Assembly (NCBI RefSeq): GCF_014203735.1
Contig: NZ_JACHJQ010000002.1
Coordinates: 372,001 to 436,000, forward strand
Origin: Actinophytocola algeriensis
Lineage (GTDB): Bacteria; Actinomycetota; Actinomycetes; Mycobacteriales; Pseudonocardiaceae
Direction: 5' to 3'
Length of the DNA stretch: 64,000 bases
Under the pieces are notes generated by a model. That model made no database searches, was not told the DNA's origin, and saw nothing but the letters and a program-made list of their open reading frames with translations. The translations under genes were made by a program, and so were the position numbers. Of the stretch, positions 33,401-43,979 are shown in pieces. Position 1 is the first letter of the stretch. Every line of letters begins with the position of its first letter.

Positions 33401-33710
33401 GCCGCTCGGGTTCACCACCGTCGGCGGGCAGCCGCCACACCTGTGCCGGACCGTCGGTGGCACGCAGGAACGCGAGCGACCGGCCGTCCGGCGACCACGC
33501 GGGCGCGTCGTCCGCGTCGCCCCTGGTGAGCTGCCGGGCACCGGAGGTGTCCGCGAGCCAGATGGCCCGCGGGTTGGTGTCCTTCCCGGCGTCCGCGGTG
33601 CGCAGGACGTAGGCGGTGCGCGTGCCGTCCGGGGACAGCGCGGGCGCTTCCGGTACGGCGAACGCGGTCAGGTCCTCGATGCGCTGGCGGCGCGGACTGT
33701 GCGAGGTCAC
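30408..33710 (-). CDS. S9 prolyl-oligopeptidase-type peptidase fused to an S12 beta-lactamase/D-aminopeptidase-like domain
   Basis: The 1100-residue cytoplasmic protein has an N-terminal beta-propeller (about 1-370, repeated WSPDG segments), an S9 alpha/beta-hydrolase domain with Ser497 (GYSYGG), Asp578 (GAADVR) and His610 (DAAHLF), and then from about 645 a serine beta-lactamase-like domain. That domain has Ser707-x-x-Lys710 (GSISK), Tyr799-Cys-Asn801 and His945-Asp-Gly947, the S12 motif set with His in place of the KTG lysine, as known for D-aminopeptidases and esterases. A beta-rich tail ends the chain. Both active sites look complete. It could cut peptides from two stereochemical sides. 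GTG 33710 overlaps the ATPase stop. Confidence 0.85.
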   Translation of the reverse strand: MTSHSPRRQRIEDLTAFAVPEAPALSPDGTRTAYVLRTADAGKDTNPRAIWLADTSGARQLTRGDADDAPAWSPDGRSLAFLRATDGPAQVWRLPADGGEPERLTDLPLGAGAPYWSPDGSRIAFSAPVDTAEGPKNAPIVTDRLGYQADGAGFLRTIRKHLHVLDLETGETRQVTEGDWHAGEPAWSPDSTRLAFGAATAPDADLRVAAPLYVLDVTDPRATPELVALPDGIAARVTWAGEETLLVVGMVDSPVGHARLLKVRNGEVTDLTASLDRNVMAGGPAYPGAVPQLGGDGVLFCVRDRGCTHLYTVPLDGGTPRPVVAGAGRIVGGLSVAGDTAAILLTTPTSYGEIATVDLTTGAETVRTTHTGTEAELYVREEREFTISDGTTVQGWLLRDPATTGAGPLLLDIHGGPHNAWHGGADDIHVYHQELAALGWTVLMLNPRASDGYGEQFFTATIGAWGTVDAKDFLEPLDQLVAEGVADPKRLAVAGYSYGGFMTCYLTSRDTRFAAAVAGGVVADLVSMAGTSDAGHDLAAYEFGVLPHEDRARYAEMSPISRVEDVRTPTLVIHGAADVRCPVGQAEQWHAALREQGVPTRLVLYPDAAHLFILDGPPSHRIDFNRRVLEWVEQYAGDDKGPRRPKIDAAHWQRRLTTLARKHHVPGAALGILRLGREDDVVEAAHGVLNVDTGVETTVDSVFQIGSISKVWTTTVVMQLVDEGLLDLDAPIVEVLPELKLSDHAVTEKVTMRHLLTHTSGIDGDVFTDTGRGDDCLEKYVAELAEVAQNHPLGATWSYCNSGFSLAGRVIEKLTGKTWDTAMRERLFTPLGLTHTGTLPEDALLHRAAVGHVGDTTPVKAPVWGLARSAGPAGLINATVRDVLAFARLHLTGGVAADGTRLLSEESAAAMTSHQAELPDKHTLGDSWGLGWIRMGWDGRRVFGHDGNTIGQSAFLRVFADDGLAVTLLVNGGNSRDFYEDLYREIFAELADVAMPKPLSPPAEPVTTDLTPHLGRYERASVLIDVFTGDDGPRMRTTATGPIAELLPEKEQEYDLVPVEENLYLVREPSMATWIPVTFYSLPTGERYLHFGVRATPKVG

Positions 33711-34435
33711 CGGCTTCTCCCTTCGGTGGAGGCGAGCAGTTCGCGGGTGTAGGGGTCCTGGGGATCGGCCAGTACGGTGTCGGCCGGCCCGTGCTCGACG
33801 ATCCGTCCCCGGTACATCACGGCGATCGTGTCGCTGACGTACCGGACGACGGCGAGGTCGTGCGAGATGAAGAGGATGGTGAGGTCGAGGGTCCGTTGCA
33901 GGTCCCTGATGAGGTTGAGCACCGCGCCCTGGATGGACACGTCGAGCGCCGAGGTGATCTCGTCGGCGATCAGCACCTCTGGCCGCCCGGCGAGCGCACG
34001 CGCGATCGCGACGCGCTGCCGCTGCCCACCGGACAGCTCGGCGGGATACCTGGTCATCCGGTCCGGCAGGTCGACGAGTGCCAGCAGCCGCGCCACTTCT
34101 GCCCTGCGGTCGGTGCCGCGCGGCACGGCCTCGGCGATGGTCGCGCCGATCGTCATGCGCGGGTTGAGCGACGAGTACGGGTCCTGGAACACCATCTGCA
34201 GCGGTCGGCGGCCACGCGTGGGCACGGGTGCGCCGTCGAGCGTGACCCGCCCGGCGGACAGCGGCACGAGTCCGACCGCGGCGCGGGCGAGCGTGGACTT
34301 GCCCGAGCCGGACTCGCCGACCAGCCCGACCACGGACCCGGCGGGCACCGTGAGGTCGACACCGTCCACCGCCGTCACCCGGTGGCCCCGCGACCCGAAC
34401 CGCACGGACACCCCGTCGAACCTGAGTTCTCTCAC
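33707..34435 (-). CDS. Peptide ABC importer ATPase, OppF/DppF type
   Basis: The 242-residue ATPase starts at GTG 34435 inside the stop of the upstream fusion gene. It has Walker A GESGSGKST, Q-loop MVFQDPYSSLNPRMT, signature LSGGQRQRV, Walker B VLIADEITSALDVS (Ile in place of the usual Pro after Glu) and H-loop SHDLAVV. It is shorter than usual for this family because the cysteine-containing C-terminal extension is missing. It is the second ATPase of the importer in this operon. Confidence 0.88.
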   Translation of the reverse strand: MRELRFDGVSVRFGSRGHRVTAVDGVDLTVPAGSVVGLVGESGSGKSTLARAAVGLVPLSAGRVTLDGAPVPTRGRRPLQMVFQDPYSSLNPRMTIGATIAEAVPRGTDRRAEVARLLALVDLPDRMTRYPAELSGGQRQRVAIARALAGRPEVLIADEITSALDVSIQGAVLNLIRDLQRTLDLTILFISHDLAVVRYVSDTIAVMYRGRIVEHGPADTVLADPQDPYTRELLASTEGRSR

Positions 34436-36264
34436 GAGATCACCTCCGCCGGCACGTCGGCGTGCCAGCACGCCACCCTGGCGCCCGCGTTCTCCACCAG
34501 CTCCGGGTCCTCCGTCGCGCACCGGGCGTCCGCCAGCGGGCAGCGGGGTGCGAACGCGCAGCCCGGCGGCAGGTTCGCCGGGTCGGCGGGTCTGCCGGGG
34601 ATCACCGTCAGCGGCAGCTCCCGGTCCGTCGTCATGTCGGGTACGGCCGCCAGCAGCGCCTTCGTGTACGGGTGCCGCGCGCCCGTGCGCAGCTCGGCCG
34701 CGGGCAGGTCCTCCACGATGCGGCCCGCGTACATGACCAGCACCCGGTCGCACACCTGCTCCACGACCGTGATGTCGTGGCTGATCAACAGGATCGCGAC
34801 GTCGTCGGCCGCGCGGATCGACGCGAGCAGCTCCAGCACCTGGCGCTGCACGGTCACGTCCAGCGCGGTGGTCGGCTCGTCCGCCACGATCAGCGCGGGC
34901 TTGCCCATCAGCCCCATCCCGATCATGGCGCGTTGCCGCATGCCGCCGGAGAACTCGTGCGGGTACTGCCGCGCGCGGCGCTCGGGGTCGGAGAGGCGCA
35001 CGGCCGCGAGCCGGTCCACCGCCCGCGCCATCGCCGCGCGGCGGTCCATGCCTTCGTGGTGGCGCGCGACCTCACTCAGCTGTCTGCCGATCCGCATGGT
35101 CGGGTTGAACGAGGTCATCGGGTCCTGGAACACCATGGCCAGCGACGTGCCGAGGAGCCGCCGGTGCTCGCCGGCGCGCAGGTCCGCGCCCAGGAACGAC
35201 AGCCGCTCCGCCTCGACGATCCCGGGTTCCTCGACCAGGCGCGACACGGCGAGCGCGGTGAGGCTCTTGCCAGAGCCCGACTCCCCCACGATCCCGACGG
35301 CATCACCACGTCGCATGGAGAAACTCACTCCGCGCACCGGTGTGGTCCCGGGGAACCCGACGCTGAGGTTCTCGACGACGAGCATCGCCGAGTCGTCCGG
35401 GTCGGGCGCCACCCGTGGGCGGCGGCGGAACCGGGACGTCGACGTCCCGAGGCGTCGTTCGAGCCCGACACCCTTCGCGATCGCCTCACCGAACAGGTTG
35501 AACGCCAGGCCCGCCACCACGACGGCGACACCGGGTGCGAGCGCGGCCTCCGGGTGGAGGTAGATCGCACCGAGCCCCTCGCCGAGCAGGCGGCCCCAGT
35601 CGTAGTCCGGCGGCTGCACCCCGAGCCCGAGGAACGACAGCCCGGCGAAGGCCAGCAACGCGTTGCCCGCGGCCACGGTCGCGTTCACCACCAGCGGTTC
35701 CGCGACGTTGGGCAGCACGTGCCGGAACAGGACCCGCAGCCGCCCGACGCCCGCGATCCGCGCCGCGGCCACGTAGTCGAGCCCGGCGACCCCGGCCACC
35801 ATCGTGTGCGTCAGCCGTGCGAAACCCGGAGCGAGCGCGAACCCGATGGCCAGGAGCCCACCGGTCGTGCCGACGCCGAAGATCACCGCGAAGAACAACG
35901 CCAGCAGCAGACCGGGGAACGCGACCGCGATGTGCACCGCCGCGGTGATCACCCGGCCGGCCCGCGCACCGAGCAGCAGCGGCGCCGTGCCGAGCAGCAA
36001 CCCGACCGCGACACCCAGTGCGGTCGCCAGCAGCGCGAGTTGCACGGAGAGACGGGTCGCGACCAGCACGCGGAAGAAGATGTCCCGCCCGAGGCTGTCC
36101 GTCCCCGCCCAGTGGTCGGCGGACGCGCCCTGCTGGATCTGCCCGGTGTCGACGGCGTTCGCCGCGTCGGTCCACAGCACCGGCGCCAGCACCGCGAGCA
36201 GCAGCACGACCGCCACCGTGCCCGCGGCGGCCGCTCCGAGCGGTGTGCGCAGCACCCGGCCCAC
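34432..36264 (-). CDS. Peptide ABC importer permease (DppC type) fused to ATPase (DppD type)
   Basis: The 610-residue protein has a DppC permease half (1 to about 270; WAGTDSLGRDIFFRVL and the EAA loop LDYVAAARIAGVGRLRVLFRH) and an ATPase half (about 295-610). The latter has Walker A GESGSGKSL, signature FSGGMRQRA, Walker B LIVADEPTTALD and the cysteine-rich oligopeptide tail (GCAFAPRCPLADARC). It starts at GTG 36264, two bases after the DppB gene. The fusion resembles the one in the sialic-acid-type importer of this window, but the halves differ clearly in sequence. Confidence 0.9.
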   Translation of the reverse strand: MGRVLRTPLGAAAAGTVAVVLLLAVLAPVLWTDAANAVDTGQIQQGASADHWAGTDSLGRDIFFRVLVATRLSVQLALLATALGVAVGLLLGTAPLLLGARAGRVITAAVHIAVAFPGLLLALFFAVIFGVGTTGGLLAIGFALAPGFARLTHTMVAGVAGLDYVAAARIAGVGRLRVLFRHVLPNVAEPLVVNATVAAGNALLAFAGLSFLGLGVQPPDYDWGRLLGEGLGAIYLHPEAALAPGVAVVVAGLAFNLFGEAIAKGVGLERRLGTSTSRFRRRPRVAPDPDDSAMLVVENLSVGFPGTTPVRGVSFSMRRGDAVGIVGESGSGKSLTALAVSRLVEEPGIVEAERLSFLGADLRAGEHRRLLGTSLAMVFQDPMTSFNPTMRIGRQLSEVARHHEGMDRRAAMARAVDRLAAVRLSDPERRARQYPHEFSGGMRQRAMIGMGLMGKPALIVADEPTTALDVTVQRQVLELLASIRAADDVAILLISHDITVVEQVCDRVLVMYAGRIVEDLPAAELRTGARHPYTKALLAAVPDMTTDRELPLTVIPGRPADPANLPPGCAFAPRCPLADARCATEDPELVENAGARVACWHADVPAEVIS

Positions 36265-36265
36265 G

Positions 36266-37239
36266 TCAGCCCTCCCTGATCGTCGAGCGCGGGTCGAGCA
36301 GCGCGAGCGCCACGTCGACCACCAGGTTCACCACCAGCACGCCGACGCCGTAGACCAGCACGACGCCCTGCACCACCGGGTAGTCCTTGGCGAGGATCGA
36401 CGACACGATCGTGCTGCCGAGCCCCGGCCACGCGAACACGTTCTCCACCAGCACGGTGCCCGCGACGAGCGCACCGAGCAGCAGCCCGCCGAGCGTGATC
36501 GCCGCGGTGAGCGCGTTCGGCAAGGCGTGGCGGAAGTACACGGTCCTGCTGGGCAGCCGTTTCGCCCGCGCGGTGCGGATGTAGTCGGCACGCAGCACGG
36601 TCAGCGTCTCCACCCGCACGATCCGCGCGAGGATCGCCGCCGGGGCGAGCGCGAGCGCCACGACCGGCAGCACGTACGACGACGGCCCGTCCCGCCCGGC
36701 GACCGGCACCCACCCGAGGTTCACGCTGAAGATCCACACCAGGGCGACGGCCAGCAGGAACTCCGGGATCGCCGCCAGCACCACGCTCGTCGACGTGAAC
36801 CCCAGCTCCAGCGGCCTGCGCCGCCCACCTCGGGTCAGCACCGCGAACGCCAGGCCCAGCGGCACGGACACCAGCACGGCCAGCGCGAACGCCAGCACCG
36901 CCAGCTCGACGGTCGCGGGCAGCCGGTCGCCGAGGATGTCCGCGACCGGCATCCCGGAGTTCATCGAGACGCCGAGGTCGCCGGTGAACAGGCCGCGCAG
37001 GTAGTCCAGGTACTGCTGCCACAGCGGCTGGTCCAGCCCGAGCGCCGCCCGCCGGGCCTCGACCAGTTCCTGGCTGGCGGTCGGGCCGAGCGCGCCGCGC
37101 ACCGGGTCACCCGGGATCAGGTGGATCATCCCGAACGCGGCGGTCACGAGCACCCAGACCGACACGAGCAGCCTGCCGAACCGGCGGAGCGCGAACCGGC
37201 CCCACGGGTGGTCGACCGGGGCGGATACAGCCGCTGTCA

Positions 37240-37240
<1 letters not shown>
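36266..37240 (-). CDS. Peptide ABC importer permease, DppB type
   Basis: The 324-residue protein has six hydrophobic helices, the DppB start (FALRRFGRLLVSVWVLVTAAFGMIHLIPGDP), GLDQPLWQQYLDYLRG, and the docking loop ADYIRTARAKRLPSRTVYFRHALPNAL. It starts at ATG 37240 sharing a base with the stop of the binding-protein gene (TGATG). It forms the membrane channel together with the permease half of the downstream fusion protein. Confidence 0.9.
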
Positions 37241-40306
<3,066 letters not shown>

Positions 40307-40320
40307 TCCGATGCCAGGAT

Positions 40321-40353
40321 AGGCGTGTTTGGGGTGTTGAACCGGACACGCCT
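40321..40353 (+). terminator. Terminator after the protease gene
   Basis: AGGCGTGT (40321-40328) and ACACGCCT (40346-40353) form an 8-bp stem with a 17-base loop followed by TT, fifteen bases after the protease stop. It also lies downstream of the convergent histidine kinase gene and may serve both. Confidence 0.6.
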
Positions 40354-40361
40354 TTCTGGTG

Positions 40362-41798
40362 TCAGCCTGCCGATCGACCGGCGTGCAGCGGGAGGCGGAC
40401 CTGGAAGTGGGTGTCGCCCGGTTCGGAGACCACGCGCAGGTCACCGCCGTGGCGGTGCACCACCACTCGCCACGAGACGTCCAGGCCGAGGCCGGTGCCC
40501 TGGCCGACGCCCTTGGTCGTGAAGAACGGTTCGAAGACGCGGCGTTTCAGTTCCGGTGGCACACCAGGGCCGGTGTCGATGACCTCCACCAGAGCGTTGT
40601 CACCGTCGCGGGTGGTGCGGATCGTGACCGTGCCGGTGCCGTCGCCGTGGCCGGTGATCGCGCCGACCGCGTTGTCGATCAGGTTGGTCCACACCTGGTT
40701 GAGTTCCGCCGCGTACGCGGGCACGTGCGGGAGGGACTTGTCGTAGTCCTTCACGATCCGCACGCCTTCCGGGACCTTGCCGGTCAGCATGACGAGCGTC
40801 GCGTCGAGGCCCTCGTGCAGGTCGATGTCCTGGTGCGGGGTGCGGTCGAGCTGCGAGTACTGCTTCGCGGCGCCGACGAGCGCGGAGATCCGCTTCGTGC
40901 TCTCCTTCACCTCGATCAGCAGGTTCTCGGTCTCGACCGTGTACGACAGCCAGCGCAGCGCAGGGGCCAGGAACCCCGGATCGACCACATTGGACAGTTC
41001 GTCCAGGTCGGACGTGGTGATCCCGGCCGCCACGAACACCGGGGCCAGGTCCCAGCCGCCGGACACCTCGTGGTCGTCGAACCAGTCGCTCAGCTCGTCC
41101 TCGAGGTCGGCGACCTGCATGGGCGACAGCTCAGGCGCGCTCGCCATCCTGGTGACGAACTTGTCCTGGATCTTCGTGAGCCGGTGCAGCTGGATGCCGT
41201 CGAAGTGGCCGTCGGCGAGCATGGCCAGCTTGTGCCGCATGCCCGCGAACCGCTCCCGCAGCGTCTCGGTCGCCCGCACGGCGGCCGCCGCCGGGTTGTT
41301 CAGCTCGTGGGTGAGACCGGCGGTCAGCTTGCCGAGCGCGAGGAGGCGCTCACGCTGCCCGACCAGCTCGTCGGCGTTGCGGATGCCGACGAACATGCCC
41401 TGCAGCAGGTGCACGGCCATCGGGAACCACTGCCGGAACTTCGCCGCGAAGTCCGTCGCGGGCAGTGCGAGGAACTCGGCGTCGGTGACCGCGCGGACCG
41501 TCGCGCCGTACTTCTGGTCCACCTGGTCACCGAGGTAGAACTGGGTGGCGCCCGAGTACACGCCCGGCTGGTCGCTGCGGGTGACCTCGACCTCGTCGCC
41601 GCGCACCATCCGGACCATGGACAGCGTCCCGGACAGCAGCACGTAGAAGCACTCGGCCGGCTCGCCCTCCACCGACACCGCCTCACCCTTGCGGTACGGG
41701 ACGACATCGCTGTTGGCCGCCACCCAGGCGAGCTGCTCGTCGGAGAGGTCCGCGAACAGGAACAGCTCGCGGAGCCTGGTTGGTTCGATGCTGGTCAT
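40362..41798 (-). CDS. Histidine kinase with N-terminal cyclic-nucleotide-binding domain
   Basis: The 478-residue protein begins with a CNBD/Crp-like sensor domain (about 8-125; FADLSDEQLAWVA, FYVLLSGTLSM). It continues with a HisKA-type helix containing His164 in GLTHELNNP and a HATPase domain (NQVWTNLIDNAVGAI, DTGPGV, GTGLGLDVS). There are no membrane segments, so it senses a cytoplasmic signal. The next gene in the same direction encodes a receiver domain fused to a thioredoxin-reductase-like enzyme, the likely phosphorylation partner. The two are separated by a block of direct repeats. Confidence 0.88.
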   Translation of the reverse strand: MTSIEPTRLRELFLFADLSDEQLAWVAANSDVVPYRKGEAVSVEGEPAECFYVLLSGTLSMVRMVRGDEVEVTRSDQPGVYSGATQFYLGDQVDQKYGATVRAVTDAEFLALPATDFAAKFRQWFPMAVHLLQGMFVGIRNADELVGQRERLLALGKLTAGLTHELNNPAAAAVRATETLRERFAGMRHKLAMLADGHFDGIQLHRLTKIQDKFVTRMASAPELSPMQVADLEDELSDWFDDHEVSGGWDLAPVFVAAGITTSDLDELSNVVDPGFLAPALRWLSYTVETENLLIEVKESTKRISALVGAAKQYSQLDRTPHQDIDLHEGLDATLVMLTGKVPEGVRIVKDYDKSLPHVPAYAAELNQVWTNLIDNAVGAITGHGDGTGTVTIRTTRDGDNALVEVIDTGPGVPPELKRRVFEPFFTTKGVGQGTGLGLDVSWRVVVHRHGGDLRVVSEPGDTHFQVRLPLHAGRSAG

Positions 41799-41812
41799 GT
41801 GGTCGTCAAGGT

Positions 41813-41908
41813 CATCGGTTCGCTCCGCAAGCTCCGCTCACTGCCATCGGTTCGCTCCGCAAGCTCCGCTCACTGCCATCGGTTCGCTCCGCAAGCTCCG
41901 CTCACTGC
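41813..41908. repeat. Three perfect tandem 32-bp repeats
   Basis: The 32-base unit CATCGGTTCGCTCCGCAAGC plus TCCGCTCACTGC is repeated exactly at 41813-41844, 41845-41876 and 41877-41908. The last copy overlaps the stop codon of the reductase-like gene. The unit itself contains two GCTCCGC copies. It fills the gap between two genes of one operon and may be an expanding simple repeat or a regulatory spacer. Confidence 0.85.
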
Positions 41909-43569
41909 TCCTCCAGGTACCGGTGTACCAGTGTCACCGCCATCGCGCCCTCCCCGACGGCCGACGCGACCCGCTTCACCGACTGCGCGCGCACGTCCCC
42001 GGCCACGAACACACCCGGCACGCTCGACTCGAGGTAGAACGGGTCCCTGTCCAGTGTCCACCCGGCCGGCCGCTGCCCGTCGTTCAGCAGGTCCGGCCCG
42101 GTCCACACGAACCCGCGTTCGTCGCGCTGCACGACACCGTCGAGCCACTCCGTCTGCGGCCGCGCGCCGATGAAGATGAACAGGTGACCGGTGTCGACGA
42201 ACTCGGTCGTGCCGTCGGCGTGGTCCAGCCGCAACGACTCGAGGTGGTCGTCGCCGCAGGCCTGGCCGACCGTCGTACGCGTGCGGACGTGCACGTTCTC
42301 GATGGCCTCCAGTTGCTGGATCAGGTAGTGCGACATGGACGTGTGCAGTGACTCGCCCCGCACCACCAGCGTGACCGAGCGCGCGTGCCGGGAGAAGAAC
42401 ACCGCCGCCTGGCCCGCCGAGTTGGCGCCGCCGACGATGTACACGTCCGTCCCGGCGCACTCCGGTGCCTCGGTGTTGGCCGACCCGTAGAACACGCCGC
42501 GGCCCGTCAGCTCGTGGCAGCCGGGCGCGGTGAGGCTCCGGTAGGACACACCGGTCGCGAGGATCACCGCGTGGGCGGAGATGGTGCTGCCGTCCCCGAA
42601 CCGCACCACCCGAGCCGAGCCCTGCACTTCGAGGGCGACGACGTCCCGCGCGGTCAGCATCTCCGCGCCGAACTTCACCGCCTGCCGGCGAGCCCGGTCG
42701 GTGAGCTGGGTACCGGAGACGCCGTCGGGGAAGCCGAGGTAGTTCTCGATGCGGGAGCTCTGCCCGGCCTGCCCGCCCGCGGCCTGCCGCTCGACGAGCA
42801 CCGTGCGGAGCCCCTCGGACGCGCCGTACACCGCGGAGCCCAGCCCGGCAGGCCCGCCGCCGACGACGATCAGGTCGTAGAAGTCGGTGGCGGGGTCGAC
42901 GGTGAGGCCGACCGCCGCCGCGATCTCGGCGTCGGACGGGGCCAGCAGCGGCCGCCCTTCCGCGGTGATCACGACGGGGATCTCGGTCGGATCGGCGGCG
43001 GCCGCGTCGAGCAGCCTGCGCCCTTCCGGCTCGTCGATGCTGTAGTACCGGTACGGCACCGCGTTGCGAGCGAGGAAGTCCCGCGCGGCGAACGTGGGCG
43101 CCGACCAGCGGTGCCCCACGATCTTGATCTCCTCGACCGCGGCCTCGCCGGAGGCCCGCCAGGTCTCGATCAGCGCGTCGACCACCGGGTACAGCTTCTC
43201 CTCCGGCGGGTCCCACGGCTTGAGCAGGTAGTGGTCGACGTCGACGAGGTTGATCGCCTGGATGGCCGCGTCGGTGTCGGCGTAGGCGGTGAGCAGCGCG
43301 CGGCGGGCACGCGGGAACAGATCCATGGCCTGTTCGAGGAACTCGATGCCGTTCATCTCGGGCATCCGGTAGTCGGCGAGCATGGCGGCCACCTGCTCGC
43401 CGCGCAGCTTCAGCTCCTTGAGCGCGTCGAGGGCCTCCTTGCCCGAGGACGCGCGCACGACGCGGTGCCCTTCGCCGTACCGCCGGCGCAGGTCGCGGGC
43501 CACGGCTCGCGACACACCCGGATCGTCGTCGACAGTCAGCAACACCGGCTTGTTCACGGGGTTATTCAC
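41902..43569 (-). CDS. Response-regulator receiver fused to thioredoxin-reductase-like flavoprotein
   Basis: The 555-residue protein has an intact receiver domain (1-125; Asp66 in LADYRMP as phosphoacceptor, Lys117 in LLKPW). A linker with a thioredoxin-like segment (about 145-235) follows, then a two-dinucleotide-binding flavoprotein (VVGGGPAGLGSAVYGASEG for FAD, VYIVGGANSAGQAAV for NAD(P)H, and the C-terminal VFVAGDVRAQSVKRVASAVGEG). The CxxC redox pair of thioredoxin reductase is absent: the position reads YGSANTEAPEC. It therefore probably does not reduce thioredoxin by the normal route. It starts at GTG 43569 directly after the UBP gene. Confidence 0.85.
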   Translation of the reverse strand: MNNPVNKPVLLTVDDDPGVSRAVARDLRRRYGEGHRVVRASSGKEALDALKELKLRGEQVAAMLADYRMPEMNGIEFLEQAMDLFPRARRALLTAYADTDAAIQAINLVDVDHYLLKPWDPPEEKLYPVVDALIETWRASGEAAVEEIKIVGHRWSAPTFAARDFLARNAVPYRYYSIDEPEGRRLLDAAAADPTEIPVVITAEGRPLLAPSDAEIAAAVGLTVDPATDFYDLIVVGGGPAGLGSAVYGASEGLRTVLVERQAAGGQAGQSSRIENYLGFPDGVSGTQLTDRARRQAVKFGAEMLTARDVVALEVQGSARVVRFGDGSTISAHAVILATGVSYRSLTAPGCHELTGRGVFYGSANTEAPECAGTDVYIVGGANSAGQAAVFFSRHARSVTLVVRGESLHTSMSHYLIQQLEAIENVHVRTRTTVGQACGDDHLESLRLDHADGTTEFVDTGHLFIFIGARPQTEWLDGVVQRDERGFVWTGPDLLNDGQRPAGWTLDRDPFYLESSVPGVFVAGDVRAQSVKRVASAVGEGAMAVTLVHRYLEEQ

Positions 43570-43827
43570 TCACACTGCCGCTTCGTCGACGAAGCACCAG
43601 CGCCAGTCCTCGCCGGGCTCGAAGGACCGCATGACCGGGTGCCCGGTCTCCCGGTAGTGCGCGCTCGCGTGCTTCGCGGGTGAGGAGTCGCAGCAACCGA
43701 CGCGCCCGCAGACCAGGCACTCGCGGAGGTGCACCCAGCGGCCGCCTTCGGCGAGGCAGTCGGAGCAGCCCTCGGTGGAGGACGGGGTCACGTCACGGAT
43801 CTCGGTGACGTGCGTGCATTCAGCCAT
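43570..43827 (-). CDS. UBP-type zinc finger protein
   Basis: The 85-residue protein has the zinc-ligand pattern of the ZnF-UBP fold: CTHV near the start, GCSDCL, ECLVCGRVGCCD and the histidines of KHASAHYRETGHPV. In eukaryotes this fold binds the ubiquitin C-terminus; in actinobacteria it occurs as small stand-alone proteins beside flavoprotein and kinase genes of this kind, with unknown role. It directly precedes the reductase-like gene with no gap, so it is the first gene of the three-gene operon. ATG 43827 gives the usual length. Confidence 0.85.
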   Translation of the reverse strand: MAECTHVTEIRDVTPSSTEGCSDCLAEGGRWVHLRECLVCGRVGCCDSSPAKHASAHYRETGHPVMRSFEPGEDWRWCFVDEAAV

Positions 43828-43915
43828 GCCCCCATGATGCCCGTCCTGTCCACTTGTGACGCGCACGTTACGAACCCGCCTTGCCAACCCTCGCCAACCG
43901 GACGTACAGTCCCCG

Positions 43916-43943
43916 CTGTAAACGTTCTCGTAAACGTTTACAG
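43916..43943. promoter_or_regulatory. LacI-type operator with overlapping palindromes
   Basis: CTGTAAACG (43916-43924) and CGTTTACAG (43935-43943) are exact complements, and GTAAACGTTTAC (43930-43941) is a perfect 12-bp palindrome inside. TAAACG-centred palindromes with a central CG are typical LacI/GalR sites. It lies 37 bases before the LacI gene that heads the sugar operon, suggesting autoregulation. Confidence 0.75.
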
Positions 43944-43979
43944 TCCACATGAGACCTTCCGATGACGCGAGGGAAACCC

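Noticed and set aside
41902-43569. Ordinary thioredoxin reductase
   Set aside because: The CxxC redox pair is absent and a receiver domain is fused to the front; no thioredoxin gene is adjacent.
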